NCBI GenBank assembly: GCA_946887065.1
Contig: CAMPKL010000010.1
Span: 1-18,028, forward strand
Direction: 5' to 3'
Length of the DNA stretch: 18,028 bases
Source of the DNA: an uncultured Bryobacterales bacterium
Lineage (GTDB): Bacteria; Acidobacteriota; Terriglobia; Bryobacterales; UBA6623
Below the pieces are notes generated by a model, which did not search any database, was not told the DNA's origin, and saw only the letters and a list, made by a program, of their open reading frames with translations. The position numbers and the translations under genes are program-made. Below, one piece after another: positions 1 to 8,273 of this stretch (position 1 is its first letter; each line of letters starts with the position of its first letter).

Positions 1-1519
1 CAAGCTCAGATTGGGAAAGATAGCTGGATCCGCTGTGTACGCGCCGGCGCTGCTTCGCGCCCCCGACTTCAACGACAACTTCAGCGCCAATGGCATCGCG
101 GTTTGACGCAGTCCCAACGAGTTCCAATCGAATTGATTGACGGCCGGACGTCTGTTCGTTTCGATATAGCCGCGCGGGGCCATTGTTCTCCGTGATCAAG
201 ATGTCTACGTCACCGTCTAAATCGAAGTCGGCCACTGCCGCGCCGCGGCCGATCTTGGGTTGCGCGAAAGCCGGGCCGATGTTCGCGGCGATGTCTTCAA
301 AGCTTTTTCCCGCCCGGTTTTGCAGCAGGTTCGGGGCCTGCGCGTAACCGCCGTTGGTCGCCTGGGCGGAGACGTCATCGATGTGGCCGTTGACCACCAA
401 GAGATCAAGCCAACCGTCGAGGTCGAAGTCGGCGAACTCGCAACCAAAGCCGAGGCTGCCGCGCGTGATGCGGCCCAAAGGTCCGGCGGACGCGATATCA
501 GTGAAAGAGCCGTCTTTGCCCGCGCGGAACAAGGCGAGCATTTCGTTGTTGAAGTTCGTCACGGCAATGCTTTCGCCGCCTGAGCGGTCAAAATCGGCGA
601 CGGCCACGCCCATGCCTGCGCGCGCCTTGCCGTCCTGGCTGAAGGCGACGCCGGCCGTCAGCGCTATTTCTTCGAAGGCGCCGTTGCCGCGATTGCGGTA
701 GAGCTTATTGGGTTGCGTGTCGTTGGCCACGAACAGATCGTGGCGGCCGTCGCCATTGAGATCGAGGATCGCCGCTCCAAGCGACTTTGACGTCGTGTCA
801 AACAAACCCGCCTTCGCCGTTACATCCTCGAAAGTACCGTCGCCGCGATTGCGAAACAGCCAGCAGGTCTCGCCCCGGTAAGCTTCAGGAGTGCAGTAAC
901 TTTTGCGGCGGCCATCGACGCTGCAGCGGACGTCGATTTCCGGCGACCAGCGCACGTAGTTGCAAACGAACAGATCCAGCAGGCCGTTGCCGTCCATGTC
1001 GAACCACAGCGCTGATGTACTGAAGGAAGACCTTCGGCCGAGTCCGCTGCGTTCGGTGACGTCTTGGAAGCGGCCGTTGCCCAGATTGTGAAAGAGCCGA
1101 TTCTGACCGAGGCAGGTGATCAGAAGGTCGGGAAAGCCGTCATTGTCGTAGTCGCCCACTGCCACGCCTAGGCCGTACATCTCAATATCCAGGCCCGCTT
1201 GGCGCGTCGTGTCCGTGAAGGTGCCGTCGCCGTTGTTGCGATAGAGCTTTAACGTGGAGCGTCCCCTCTTGTGGCCCGGCCAATCCATCCCGTTGACGAG
1301 CAGGATGTCCATCCAGCCGTCCTGGTTGTAGTCCAGGAAGGCGCAGCCGGCCCCCATCGTCTCCGGCAGATACTTCTCCCCGAAAGCGCCCGAGTTGTGT
1401 CGAAAATCGATCCCTGCGCCGGCCGTGACGTCGCGAAGCTGAAAACCAGGCGCTTCCGGAGCAGCCGCCAGCAAAGCAGGGAAAGCAGCCAGCAGTTCTC
1501 TACGGGAAAGTCGCATCAT
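1..1519 (-). CDS. Secreted VCBS/FG-GAP repeat protein with ASPIC/UnbV domain (CRTAC1 family), partial
   Basis: The reading frame is open from the ATG at 1519 to the window edge (506 codons), so the C-terminus is missing. The N-terminus MMRLSRRELLAAF carries a twin-arginine SRRELL motif, a short hydrophobic stretch and an Ala-rich cleavage region, which suggests Tat export. Calcium-loop-like VCBS/FG-GAP motifs recur: DYNQDGWMD (63-71), DYDNDGFPD (123-131), DMDGNGLLD (174-182), DLNGDGRHD (253-261), DFDLDGWLD (364-372) and DFDLDGDVD (431-439). They are interspersed with LYRNNGDGTF-type segments and imply a beta-propeller. From about residue 463 an ASPIC/UnbV domain begins (ASNRDAIGAEV) and is cut off at the edge. 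The start ATG overlaps the response regulator stop in an ATGA, so translation is probably coupled. A second ATG follows immediately at 1516. Ligand and function are unknown. It is a paralogue of the gene at 4369-6165. Confidence 0.88.
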   Translation of the reverse strand, partial: MMRLSRRELLAAFPALLAAAPEAPGFQLRDVTAGAGIDFRHNSGAFGEKYLPETMGAGCAFLDYNQDGWMDILLVNGMDWPGHKRGRSTLKLYRNNGDGTFTDTTRQAGLDIEMYGLGVAVGDYDNDGFPDLLITCLGQNRLFHNLGNGRFQDVTERSGLGRRSSFSTSALWFDMDGNGLLDLFVCNYVRWSPEIDVRCSVDGRRKSYCTPEAYRGETCWLFRNRGDGTFEDVTAKAGLFDTTSKSLGAAILDLNGDGRHDLFVANDTQPNKLYRNRGNGAFEEIALTAGVAFSQDGKARAGMGVAVADFDRSGGESIAVTNFNNEMLALFRAGKDGSFTDIASAGPLGRITRGSLGFGCEFADFDLDGWLDLLVVNGHIDDVSAQATNGGYAQAPNLLQNRAGKSFEDIAANIGPAFAQPKIGRGAAVADFDLDGDVDILITENNGPARLYRNEQTSGRQSIRLELVGTASNRDAIGAEVVVEVGGAKQRRRVHSGSSYLSQSEL

Positions 1520-2172
1520 TGATCCGCCAGGGGCGCTAAGCCGTGCTTGACGCCAAACAGCACGAGCTCCGCAGTCGAGTGGAGGTCCAAGGTCTTCATC
1601 AGATTGGTTCGGTGGACGTTTACGGTGTTCACGCTGATATCCAGAATTTGTGCGATCTCCTTGTTAGAGCGTGCTTGCGCGATAAGTTGGAGGATTTGAC
1701 GTTCGCGGTTCGTTAGCCGGTCCAATGGATTCCCGGACTCTTCGCGATCAAGCACCTTGGCCTTGAGCAGGGAGTCGCTCAGATATTGATGCCCGGCGGC
1801 AACGCTCCGCACTCCCTCAGCGAGATCGACTTCGACCGCGTTCTTCAACATGTACCCGTGAGCGCCGGCGCGAATCGCGTTGCGCACGTAAGTGGGCTCA
1901 TCGTACATGCTGAGCGCGAGGATCTTCGTGTCGGGAGATCTCCGCAGAATCTCGCTGATCGCCTGGAGGCCGCTGAGCTCCGGCATCGCCATGTCGAGCA
2001 CGATGACGTGTGGTCTTAGGGCCGCCGCAAGGTCGATTGCTTCGATGCCGTTGCCGGCTTCGCCGACAACAGAGATGTCCGGCTCGTCGTCCAGCAATCG
2101 CCGGAAACCGAGACGAACCAGACGATGGTCGTCGGCCAGCAGAACAGTCAGAGTCTTGTCTTCCGGTTTCAT
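1516..2172 (-). CDS. NarL/FixJ family response regulator
   Basis: The 218-residue protein has the standard two-domain layout. The receiver domain (about 9-125) shows the acidic pair D14/D15, phospho-acceptor D60 in VIVLDMAMPELSG, switch residue S88 and conserved K110. The C-terminal LuxR-type helix-turn-helix (about 150-215) shows LTNRERQILQLIAQ, then NKEIAQILDIS and VNTVNVHRTNLM. It should bind DNA when phosphorylated by the kinase encoded just upstream. Its ATG overlaps the kinase stop in an ATGA, and its own stop overlaps the next gene's ATG in the same way, so kinase, regulator and the distal VCBS protein are very likely co-translated. The target promoter is not shown; the palindrome upstream of the operon at 8274-8301 is one candidate (inference). 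Length and motifs are normal for the family. Confidence 0.95.
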   Translation of the reverse strand: MKPEDKTLTVLLADDHRLVRLGFRRLLDDEPDISVVGEAGNGIEAIDLAAALRPHVIVLDMAMPELSGLQAISEILRRSPDTKILALSMYDEPTYVRNAIRAGAHGYMLKNAVEVDLAEGVRSVAAGHQYLSDSLLKAKVLDREESGNPLDRLTNRERQILQLIAQARSNKEIAQILDISVNTVNVHRTNLMKTLDLHSTAELVLFGVKHGLAPLADQ

Positions 2173-3515
2173 GAATCTTTAGGCGCGCTCATCATAGGCG
2201 CTTCCAAGGCCACAAGCGTTCCCCGCCCGCCGGGCTGCGTAATCATAAGGTTGCCGCCAATGATCGAAGCCCGCTCCCTCATGGCTACCAATCCAAGTCC
2301 TCGCGGCGCTACGGCGTCGAGCGGCAGTCCCTTTCCGTCGTCTTGAACTTCCAACCGGATCTGGCCGTCGCGCACGCACAAGCGGACGTCAACCTCTTGT
2401 GCGCCCGAATGCCTCAGCACGTTACTGAGCGCTTCTTGGAGCACCCGGTAGATGTGAATGGCGCGGTCGGCCTCGATCGAGGCGAGCGAAGCGTCAGGCC
2501 GTTCGTAGCGGATCGCCAGGCCGGACTGGTCGCGCACCTGGGCGACGTGCCATTCGACGGCGCCGTCGAGCCCAAAATCGCTGAGGACGTTGGGATGAAG
2601 CCGCTGCGAGAGCCGCCGGACGCCGTCCAGCGCATGTTGAGTGACGCCCTTGGCCTCTTTCAGCCCTTCGCGCAACTCGTCGGATGCGCCGTTCGCTTTC
2701 CGCTCCAGCCGGGTCAACATGGCCCCGGCGGCGGTCAGCGTCTGGCCGAATTCGTCGTGGAGTTCGCGGGCGACGGACTCGAACAGATCTTCTTGCAGGC
2801 TAATCAGGCGGGCGGCAAGCACTTGTCGAACTTCAGACAATTCGGCGAGGTCCCGGAAGACGCGCCGATTGTGAAACACCATATAGCCGCCGGTCAGAAA
2901 GATCGCGGCGAACACAGCCATCATGAAGTAGTACGTATTCCTCTCGACGCTGTCGTAGATATCTTGAATCTCCGTGGCGGCGGCCTGCTCGGCTTCGTTG
3001 TTCGACACCAGAAATCGGGCCACTGTATTGGCGATCGAAGCATGTCTTGGCTGGACAACCTCTCGAATCAGCCGCCGCGACTCGCCTTCATCCCCCTGCT
3101 CGGCGGCACGAAACATGTTCTGCACGGCGTCCCAGAAATCCGCTAGCGAGTCGCGCAGGAACGCTTGCTGTTTATCCGTGCGGACCGTCGGCGCGAGTTC
3201 TTGCTCCAGCGCCAGCGCATCGTCAAGATCCGCCCGAATCCGCTCAAACTCCGCCGTCCAAGCCGTAATGGGATAAGGCGACGCCCCTTCGGTCATGTCT
3301 CGCAGCGACAGCGCGACGTTTTGTAAATTGTTCTGGATCCGCAGCAATTGCAGTGAGTCCCTGCGGTTGCGGTCGATGGCTTCCAACTGAAGTTCTCGAA
3401 GTCCCGAGATCTGGTGCAGCGAGTAGGCCGAAAACAGCGCCACGGCGATCAAGATAACAGCCAGCCCCGCGAGTAAGCGGGCAGTCGGATTCACGGAGGC
3501 GGGAGCGTCGTTCAC
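2169..3515 (-). CDS. Sensor histidine kinase, NarX/DegS-type (HisKA_3)
   Basis: I chose the GTG at 3515 because it overlaps the upstream stop in GTGA, matching the neighbouring junctions. The frame also extends to an ATG at 3575. The chosen form has 448 residues. It has a membrane helix at about 13-31, an alpha-helical periplasmic sensor (about 32-190) like a four-helix bundle, a second membrane helix at about 194-214, then a HisKA_3 dimerisation domain with the phospho-acceptor His253 in ARELHDEFGQTL. The HATPase domain has an N box (QEALSNVLRHSG, about 360-371) and G boxes (DDGKGL and RGLGLVAMRERA). The sensor has no recognisable ligand motif. It lies between the UnbU-like membrane protein and the response regulator, and probably senses something in the envelope connected with the redox or secreted proteins encoded beside it (inference). 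Confidence 0.93.
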   Translation of the reverse strand: MNDAPASVNPTARLLAGLAVILIAVALFSAYSLHQISGLRELQLEAIDRNRRDSLQLLRIQNNLQNVALSLRDMTEGASPYPITAWTAEFERIRADLDDALALEQELAPTVRTDKQQAFLRDSLADFWDAVQNMFRAAEQGDEGESRRLIREVVQPRHASIANTVARFLVSNNEAEQAAATEIQDIYDSVERNTYYFMMAVFAAIFLTGGYMVFHNRRVFRDLAELSEVRQVLAARLISLQEDLFESVARELHDEFGQTLTAAGAMLTRLERKANGASDELREGLKEAKGVTQHALDGVRRLSQRLHPNVLSDFGLDGAVEWHVAQVRDQSGLAIRYERPDASLASIEADRAIHIYRVLQEALSNVLRHSGAQEVDVRLCVRDGQIRLEVQDDGKGLPLDAVAPRGLGLVAMRERASIIGGNLMITQPGGRGTLVALEAPMMSAPKDS

Positions 3516-4372
3516 GGCGTGGCAACTACATTGTCGCCGCTCGGTTCGGGCAAAGAAGCTCTGGACGTGCGCCAAATCTCAATCGCCATGGAAGCTGGAC
3601 CAACAAGAGCGAGCGCATAAAAGGGTGCGTAGATGCTTTCATTGAGCCGCAGGATCATCTCGACCAGCGCCACCAGGAACACCACAATGCACTGCCCCCG
3701 CTTAGAGCGTACCGTCGTCTTCGGGTCGGTGATCATGAAGAAGATGAACAACTGATACATGGGCCCGGTGATCGGCGCGGCCTCCGCGAGAAACGGATGC
3801 CCGTTGATCTGGGCTCGCAGGAAGGCGAACGCCAAGAAGGAAATTACATAGGTCAGCGTGATGTGCGCTCGGCCCACGCGGTAGACGATCGCCGTGCCCA
3901 AGATCCAAACGATCGCGATGGGCCAAAGGTTGTTGCCCCACTGTACGCTTAGCGCCGCTACGTACTCCGGCGCCAACAACAGCATGGCGCAAATCGACAA
4001 GTTCGAAGGGTTCCACAGATGCCTCCCCTTCCAGCGGATCGCGTACTTCGAAGTGATGGCGGCGGCGCTGCATACCGCGTACGGCCAGAATTCAGGCGAC
4101 CGAAGTAAGATGCCGACGCTGATGCCCGAGATGTAGGCGCTGGCCAAGTGCGGGATCTTGCCGTACAGCAGGCGTCCAAGCACGATCTCGAACAACATGG
4201 CGACGGCAATGGCTGTCGCCGTGCGCGAGAAGCTCTCCAGTACGCCGAAGGAGAATTGGCCGGCGATCAAGATGCTCGTGATCAGCAATGGCGCCAGATA
4301 GCGGTTTTCCACGCTGAAGAAACGGCCCAGCGCCGATGGCGCAGGCGGCTGAATGGTTGCGGCCCGCGTCAC
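3512..4372 (-). CDS. RnfD/NqrB-like polytopic membrane protein, UnbU-like
   Basis: The start is set at the GTG at 4372, which overlaps the upstream stop in GTGA with GGAG just before it. This gives 286 residues, whereas an ATG at 4444 would intrude 76 bases into the upstream gene. There are roughly eight to ten hydrophobic helices. The conserved segments SKYAIRWKGRHLWNPSNL and FFMITDPKTT resemble the RnfD/NqrB fold, in which a GP..FMxTDP segment is typical. Proteins like this are annotated either as RnfABCDGE subunit D or as the enediyne-cluster protein UnbU. No other Rnf or Nqr subunit lies nearby, so a complete Rnf pump is unlikely. Its direct junction with the ASPIC/UnbV protein upstream mirrors the UnbV-UnbU pairing. 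Electron transfer or transport remains a guess, and I cannot assign a covalent flavin site with confidence. Confidence 0.8.
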   Translation of the reverse strand: MTRAATIQPPAPSALGRFFSVENRYLAPLLITSILIAGQFSFGVLESFSRTATAIAVAMLFEIVLGRLLYGKIPHLASAYISGISVGILLRSPEFWPYAVCSAAAITSKYAIRWKGRHLWNPSNLSICAMLLLAPEYVAALSVQWGNNLWPIAIVWILGTAIVYRVGRAHITLTYVISFLAFAFLRAQINGHPFLAEAAPITGPMYQLFIFFMITDPKTTVRSKRGQCIVVFLVALVEMILRLNESIYAPFYALALVGPASMAIEIWRTSRASLPEPSGDNVVATP

Positions 4373-6165
4373 TCCGGCTCCGTGATCCTGTGGATCTGAT
4401 TCAATTGCGGCGCGTCGATAACCTGTTTGCGGCCTGACGGCCAACGGATTTCAGCGCGGACGGTTTGTGTCGTTTGGCCAACCCCGAAATGCAACCGGCG
4501 CTGATTCTGTGAGCTAAATCCGCTCCCGCCCGAGACCTCTTGGATCTGTCTCTTGCCGCCCCAGAACAGCTCCACCTGAGCGCCGATCGCGCTGCGATTG
4601 CTGGCACGTCCCTCTAGATCGAATTCAATCCAACGGTTCCCGGGCGTCACGGTGTTGCGGTAAAAGAGCAGGGGCGCTCGTTGATTTGCCACGACGACAT
4701 CGAGCATGCCGTCGTTGCTGAAGTCCGCCATTGCGACGGCGCGGCCATCCAACAGATCCGTCACGCCGGCCATGCGGCCGACTTCGGCAAAACTCCCGTC
4801 GCCGTTATTCAGCCAGACCAACTTCGCCTGGTGACCTGAGAGCGTTCTCCCCTGTAAAGACGGCCAGTTAGCGGCATCGGAGATGATCGCTTCATTGCCG
4901 GCCGCCACCTTCGAATAGTCGTACCAGTAGCTGCGCTCGCGGTCTAAAGACAGAAAGCCGTTGGTCACGTAAAGATCGAGGAGGCCGTCGTTGTTGAGGT
5001 CGCCGAACTGAGCGCCGAAGCTCCAGCCGCCCATCTCCACGCCCATGGCGTTAGCCAGATTTCCGTACCGCGCGTCGGACGGGCTTTTCCCGGGTTCCCA
5101 CAGTGGAACCCAAAGATTGTTGCCCTGAACTAGTACGCCCTGCTCGGAAATATTTGAGACGTAGATCGAAAATCGACCGTCATTGAGAACGTCGGCCACC
5201 GAAGCGTTCATCCCGCTCTTGGGCCCGTGGCCGACCCCTGACTCCCTGCCCACCTCGCGAAAATGCTTGCCGCCCTCATTCACGTAAAGCTCGGAGACGC
5301 CGTAGTCGTTGGCGATGAATAGGTCGGGATACCCAGTCCCCCGCAGGTCGGCCGCTACCGCCGCCAGCGCCCAGCGGCGGGACTGGATCCCAAGCTTCTC
5401 CGAGACTTCTTCAAAGCGTCCTCCGCCGAGGTTGTGGAACAGATATTTACGACCGCCATTCGAGGCGTACTCGAAGCTGTTGGGCATGATTCGCGTGGTA
5501 TTCAAATGCCAGAGGTCGACGCTCTCGGGGAAGTACCCGCCAAGGAACAGATCGACCAGACCGTCTCTGTCGTAGTCGAACCACACCGCGGCATTGGCGT
5601 TGACCCAATCCGGCAGCCCGGCACTCTCGGTGGCACGGCTGAATGACTGGCCGCCGTCGTTGTGGAACAACTCCGGCTTGCCCCATTTGTAGAGAAAGAC
5701 GTCTTCGAAGCCGTCGTTGTCATAGTCGGCCCAGACTGTGCCCATTGAAACGCCGGTTTCTCTCCGATTCACGTCGGCAAGGCCAACCTCCCGGGCGACG
5801 TCTTTGAAACTCCCGTCGCCCTGATTGCGATAGAGTGCGTTCTGACTATCCTCGCCGCTGTTGACGACGTAAAAGTCTTGCCACCCGTCGCCGTCGTAAT
5901 CAGTCACCGAGACCGCAGCGCCCATGGAGGCGACGACTTCCATGATGTGGGCGAGCTTGTCGTCCAACGTGGGCGCGGTGTGCGTGAACTGGATGCCGGC
6001 GGCCCCGCCAACCTCTTGCAAATGGAAACCAATTCGCGAAATGGCCTCCGCCGTAGTCAGGTCGAGCGCCTCCGACCTCCGGTCGAGGCGCTTGACCACC
6101 AGCGGCGCCGCCACGAGGCCCGCAAGCAGCAGCAAAAGTGCAAGGCGAATCGCGAGGTTATTCAT
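4369..6165 (-). CDS. Membrane-anchored VCBS/FG-GAP protein with C-terminal ASPIC/UnbV domain (CRTAC1 family, UnbV-like)
   Basis: The protein has 598 residues and is complete. An N-terminal hydrophobic helix (about 5-24) followed by basic KRLDRR suggests a signal anchor that places the rest outside the cytoplasm. Calcium-loop motifs DYDGDGWQD (89-97), DYDNDGFED (147-155), DYDRDGLVD (197-205), DLNNDGLLD (389-397) and DFSNDGMLD (481-489) define a VCBS/FG-GAP propeller. The ASPIC/UnbV domain occupies about 510-590, with ASNRSAIGAQV, a GSGFSSQNQ segment and IRWPSGRKQ. Enediyne-cluster UnbV proteins carry the same domain combination. It starts 27 bases after the AhpD-like gene, and its stop overlaps the GTG of the UnbU-like gene. 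Unlike its paralogue at the left edge it has no Tat motif, so the two may sit in different envelope locations. Confidence 0.92.
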   Translation of the reverse strand: MNNLAIRLALLLLLAGLVAAPLVVKRLDRRSEALDLTTAEAISRIGFHLQEVGGAAGIQFTHTAPTLDDKLAHIMEVVASMGAAVSVTDYDGDGWQDFYVVNSGEDSQNALYRNQGDGSFKDVAREVGLADVNRRETGVSMGTVWADYDNDGFEDVFLYKWGKPELFHNDGGQSFSRATESAGLPDWVNANAAVWFDYDRDGLVDLFLGGYFPESVDLWHLNTTRIMPNSFEYASNGGRKYLFHNLGGGRFEEVSEKLGIQSRRWALAAVAADLRGTGYPDLFIANDYGVSELYVNEGGKHFREVGRESGVGHGPKSGMNASVADVLNDGRFSIYVSNISEQGVLVQGNNLWVPLWEPGKSPSDARYGNLANAMGVEMGGWSFGAQFGDLNNDGLLDLYVTNGFLSLDRERSYWYDYSKVAAGNEAIISDAANWPSLQGRTLSGHQAKLVWLNNGDGSFAEVGRMAGVTDLLDGRAVAMADFSNDGMLDVVVANQRAPLLFYRNTVTPGNRWIEFDLEGRASNRSAIGAQVELFWGGKRQIQEVSGGSGFSSQNQRRLHFGVGQTTQTVRAEIRWPSGRKQVIDAPQLNQIHRITEPE

Positions 6166-6192
6166 CGAGCCAAATTACCGAGGGCGCGCCGT

Positions 6193-6759
6193 CTAGTTCT
6201 TCTTGCCCGGAGTTGCATAGCCCTGACTCAACGCCACATAGCCGTTTTCCGCCAGCAACGCGCCGCGCGCCCGATAGAAATCCGGGTCAGCGGGAGCGAA
6301 TGTCGCCAGCCCGTCCACGTAGCGGTTGAACATGCAGAACGCCGCCGCGATCAGTACGGTGTCGTGGATTTCCAAATCCGTCGCGCCTGCATCACGCGCC
6401 TTCTCGACATCCTCCGTCGCGACGTTCTTGCCGCTCTGTTGCACCTTGGCGGCGATCGCCAGCAGAGCCCGCACCTTCTCTGATACAGCCGCCTCTTGCA
6501 GGCTCCGCTTCACCTCGTCGACCAACTCCTCTCCACCTGCCAGTTGTTGAGCTGCCGCTGCTCCGTGGATGGAGCAACAGTAATGGCAGTCGTTGCGTGA
6601 AGAAACGAACGCGGCAATCAGTTCACGCTCGCCGCGCGATAGCGTGCTCGGGCCGCGCAGCAGTACCTCAGCCAGCTCGTTGAGCGGCTTGGACGTCTCA
6701 GGCCGGTAAGTCATCAATGCGCGAATGCCAGGGAAATCAGGAAGCGGGATGTGCGGCAC
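6193..6759 (-). CDS. Carboxymuconolactone decarboxylase / AhpD-like peroxidase-related protein
   Basis: The 188-residue protein carries the full AhpD-type signature E-x11-C-x2-C-x3-H: E46, C58, C61 and H65 in the stretch ending CHYCCSIHG. In AhpD this motif gives a redox-active dithiol with a proton relay used for peroxide reduction. Length and the opening segment (PDFPGIRALMTYRPETSKPLNEL) match the 'peroxidase-related' branch of the family rather than a true carboxymuconolactone decarboxylase. It is cytoplasmic with no signal peptide. Its ATG lies 23 bases inside the end of the MFS gene, and it is followed at 27 bases by the UnbV-like gene, so it belongs to the operon. A role in thiol or peroxide protection for the operon's redox or transport function is inferred. 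The substrate is unknown. Confidence 0.9.
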   Translation of the reverse strand: MPHIPLPDFPGIRALMTYRPETSKPLNELAEVLLRGPSTLSRGERELIAAFVSSRNDCHYCCSIHGAAAAQQLAGGEELVDEVKRSLQEAAVSEKVRALLAIAAKVQQSGKNVATEDVEKARDAGATDLEIHDTVLIAAAFCMFNRYVDGLATFAPADPDFYRARGALLAENGYVALSQGYATPGKKN

Positions 6760-8035
6760 GACTCAAGTCCTCCTCAATCGGTTGTGGTTCCATACGATCA
6801 AACTGCGGCAGGCGGAAGAGCAACAAGGTTCCCGCCGCGATGGTGACAGCGAGCCCCACGATTGTGGTCCGGTAGTCGCCGAAGCGGTCGAAGCCGACGC
6901 CCATCAGCCCTGGTCCCAACGCGCCAGCGACGGCGTAAGCGGAGAAGGTGTAGCCAAATAGCTCCGTGAACGAACGCAACCCGAAATAGCGGCTCACCAA
7001 GTAAGGCATGGCGTCGGCCTCGGCGCCCATCGAGAATCCGATGAGTGCGGCCGCGGCCAGAGCCGTAGTCTGGGTGATTGGCATCAATAAGATGAGAACG
7101 CCGGCGGTGGCCGTTGCGAAGAAGGCGGCCGCAACCCGCGGCGCGAAGAAGCGGTCTAACATCCAACCCGTCGTGAGGCGTCCGGCCATGGTGAAGCCGC
7201 CCAGGATCGATGCCGCGACAGCAGCCTGCGCGGTTGTGAGGCCGCCGTCCGTCAGCATCGGCGCCAGATGAGCGACGCATCCATTGAGGGCGGCTGATTG
7301 CAGAAAGAAGCACGCCAGGATAATCCAGAAGGCCTCGGTACGAACCGCCTCCCTAACCCGCATGCCTCCAGCCGGCGCTGCCACCCTCGACGAAGATTGT
7401 GCGGCCAGGCCACCTCTCCGCAGCAGCATCGCAGGTAAGGGCACGGCCGCGGCAAACATCAATCCGCCGAGAGCCAAATAGGCGCTGCGCCAGCCGTAGG
7501 CGTCGATCAAATACTGCGCCAGCGGCGGCATGACGACAATACCAAGGCCGACTCCGGTCATCATCAATGCCAATGCGGCGCCGCGGCGTCGATCGAACCA
7601 CTCCGTGATCGTCTGCGAATAAGGCAGTTGGGTAGCTCCGTTGCCCACCAGGCCGATGACAAAATACGTGGCGTAGAGATGAGTCAACGCGCCCGTTAGC
7701 CAAGCCAACGACGCATAGGCCGCAGCGTAGATCGAGGCGCAGATCACAACGACGGGTCGCGCTCCGTAGCGGTCCGTCATTCGCCCAATCAAAGGTGAAA
7801 CGAGGCTGACGGTCAGCGCCGCTACTGAGAAAGCGAGCGAGACTTCGCCTCGAGTCCAGCCGAACTCCTCACTGATCGGCCGAAGGAACACGCCGAAGGT
7901 GAAAACGATCACCGGTCCGAAGCTGACGGAGACGGCCAGGAACGCGACGCCGACGAGCACCCAACCATAGTTGTGGGACTTCAAACGCCCGCAGTATATG
8001 AAGCTGCGACTCGCGAAACAATAATCTGAACGCAC
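6737..8035 (-). CDS. MFS transporter, oxalate/formate-antiporter or monocarboxylate-like
   Basis: The protein has up to 432 residues and about twelve membrane helices. The opening NYGWVLVGVAFLAVSVSFGP with GVFLRPISEEFGWTRGEVS is typical of the MCT/OFA branch of the major facilitator superfamily. The loop between helices 2 and 3 carries the motif-A-like GRMTDRYGARPV. The start is uncertain. The long form uses a GTG at 8035 and has an atypical Cys-rich leader; a TTG at 7984, just before KSHNYGWVLV, fits the family better. It is the first gene of the seven-gene minus-strand run, and its end overlaps the AhpD-like gene by 23 bases. The substrate cannot be read from sequence. An organic acid is the usual guess for this branch, but export of a product connected with the UnbV/UnbU-like proteins is also possible. 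Confidence 0.88.
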   Translation of the reverse strand: MRSDYCFASRSFIYCGRLKSHNYGWVLVGVAFLAVSVSFGPVIVFTFGVFLRPISEEFGWTRGEVSLAFSVAALTVSLVSPLIGRMTDRYGARPVVVICASIYAAAYASLAWLTGALTHLYATYFVIGLVGNGATQLPYSQTITEWFDRRRGAALALMMTGVGLGIVVMPPLAQYLIDAYGWRSAYLALGGLMFAAAVPLPAMLLRRGGLAAQSSSRVAAPAGGMRVREAVRTEAFWIILACFFLQSAALNGCVAHLAPMLTDGGLTTAQAAVAASILGGFTMAGRLTTGWMLDRFFAPRVAAAFFATATAGVLILLMPITQTTALAAAALIGFSMGAEADAMPYLVSRYFGLRSFTELFGYTFSAYAVAGALGPGLMGVGFDRFGDYRTTIVGLAVTIAAGTLLLFRLPQFDRMEPQPIEEDLSRAAHPAS

Positions 8036-8273
8036 TAGTGGATTCTCGCAGCGCCCAGCGTCCAGGACGACGATGTGATCCCTTTCTCAATGTGCCCAAC
8101 CATGCGATGGCGCGACACTACTTGGCCGAGGGTGATTGGATGTGGTGAGCGCCGACGGGCCGCCGTTCAAATGGCCCGGGCTGTAGCTCCCGGAAGAGAT
8201 CGTTTAATTTGCCCATCAGAATCGCAGCCTAGCTACGACCTCTGTACACATGTCAAACGATGCGTTCTGAGTC

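Noticed and set aside
260..701. Plus-strand open frames across the left VCBS gene
   Set aside because: They are antisense shadows of the minus-strand propeller gene, whose frame is uninterrupted and full of calcium-loop motifs.
2343..3146. 267-codon plus-strand frame opposite the histidine kinase
   Set aside because: It overlaps the kinase H, N and G boxes entirely and has no domain-like features; it is a GC-rich antisense shadow.
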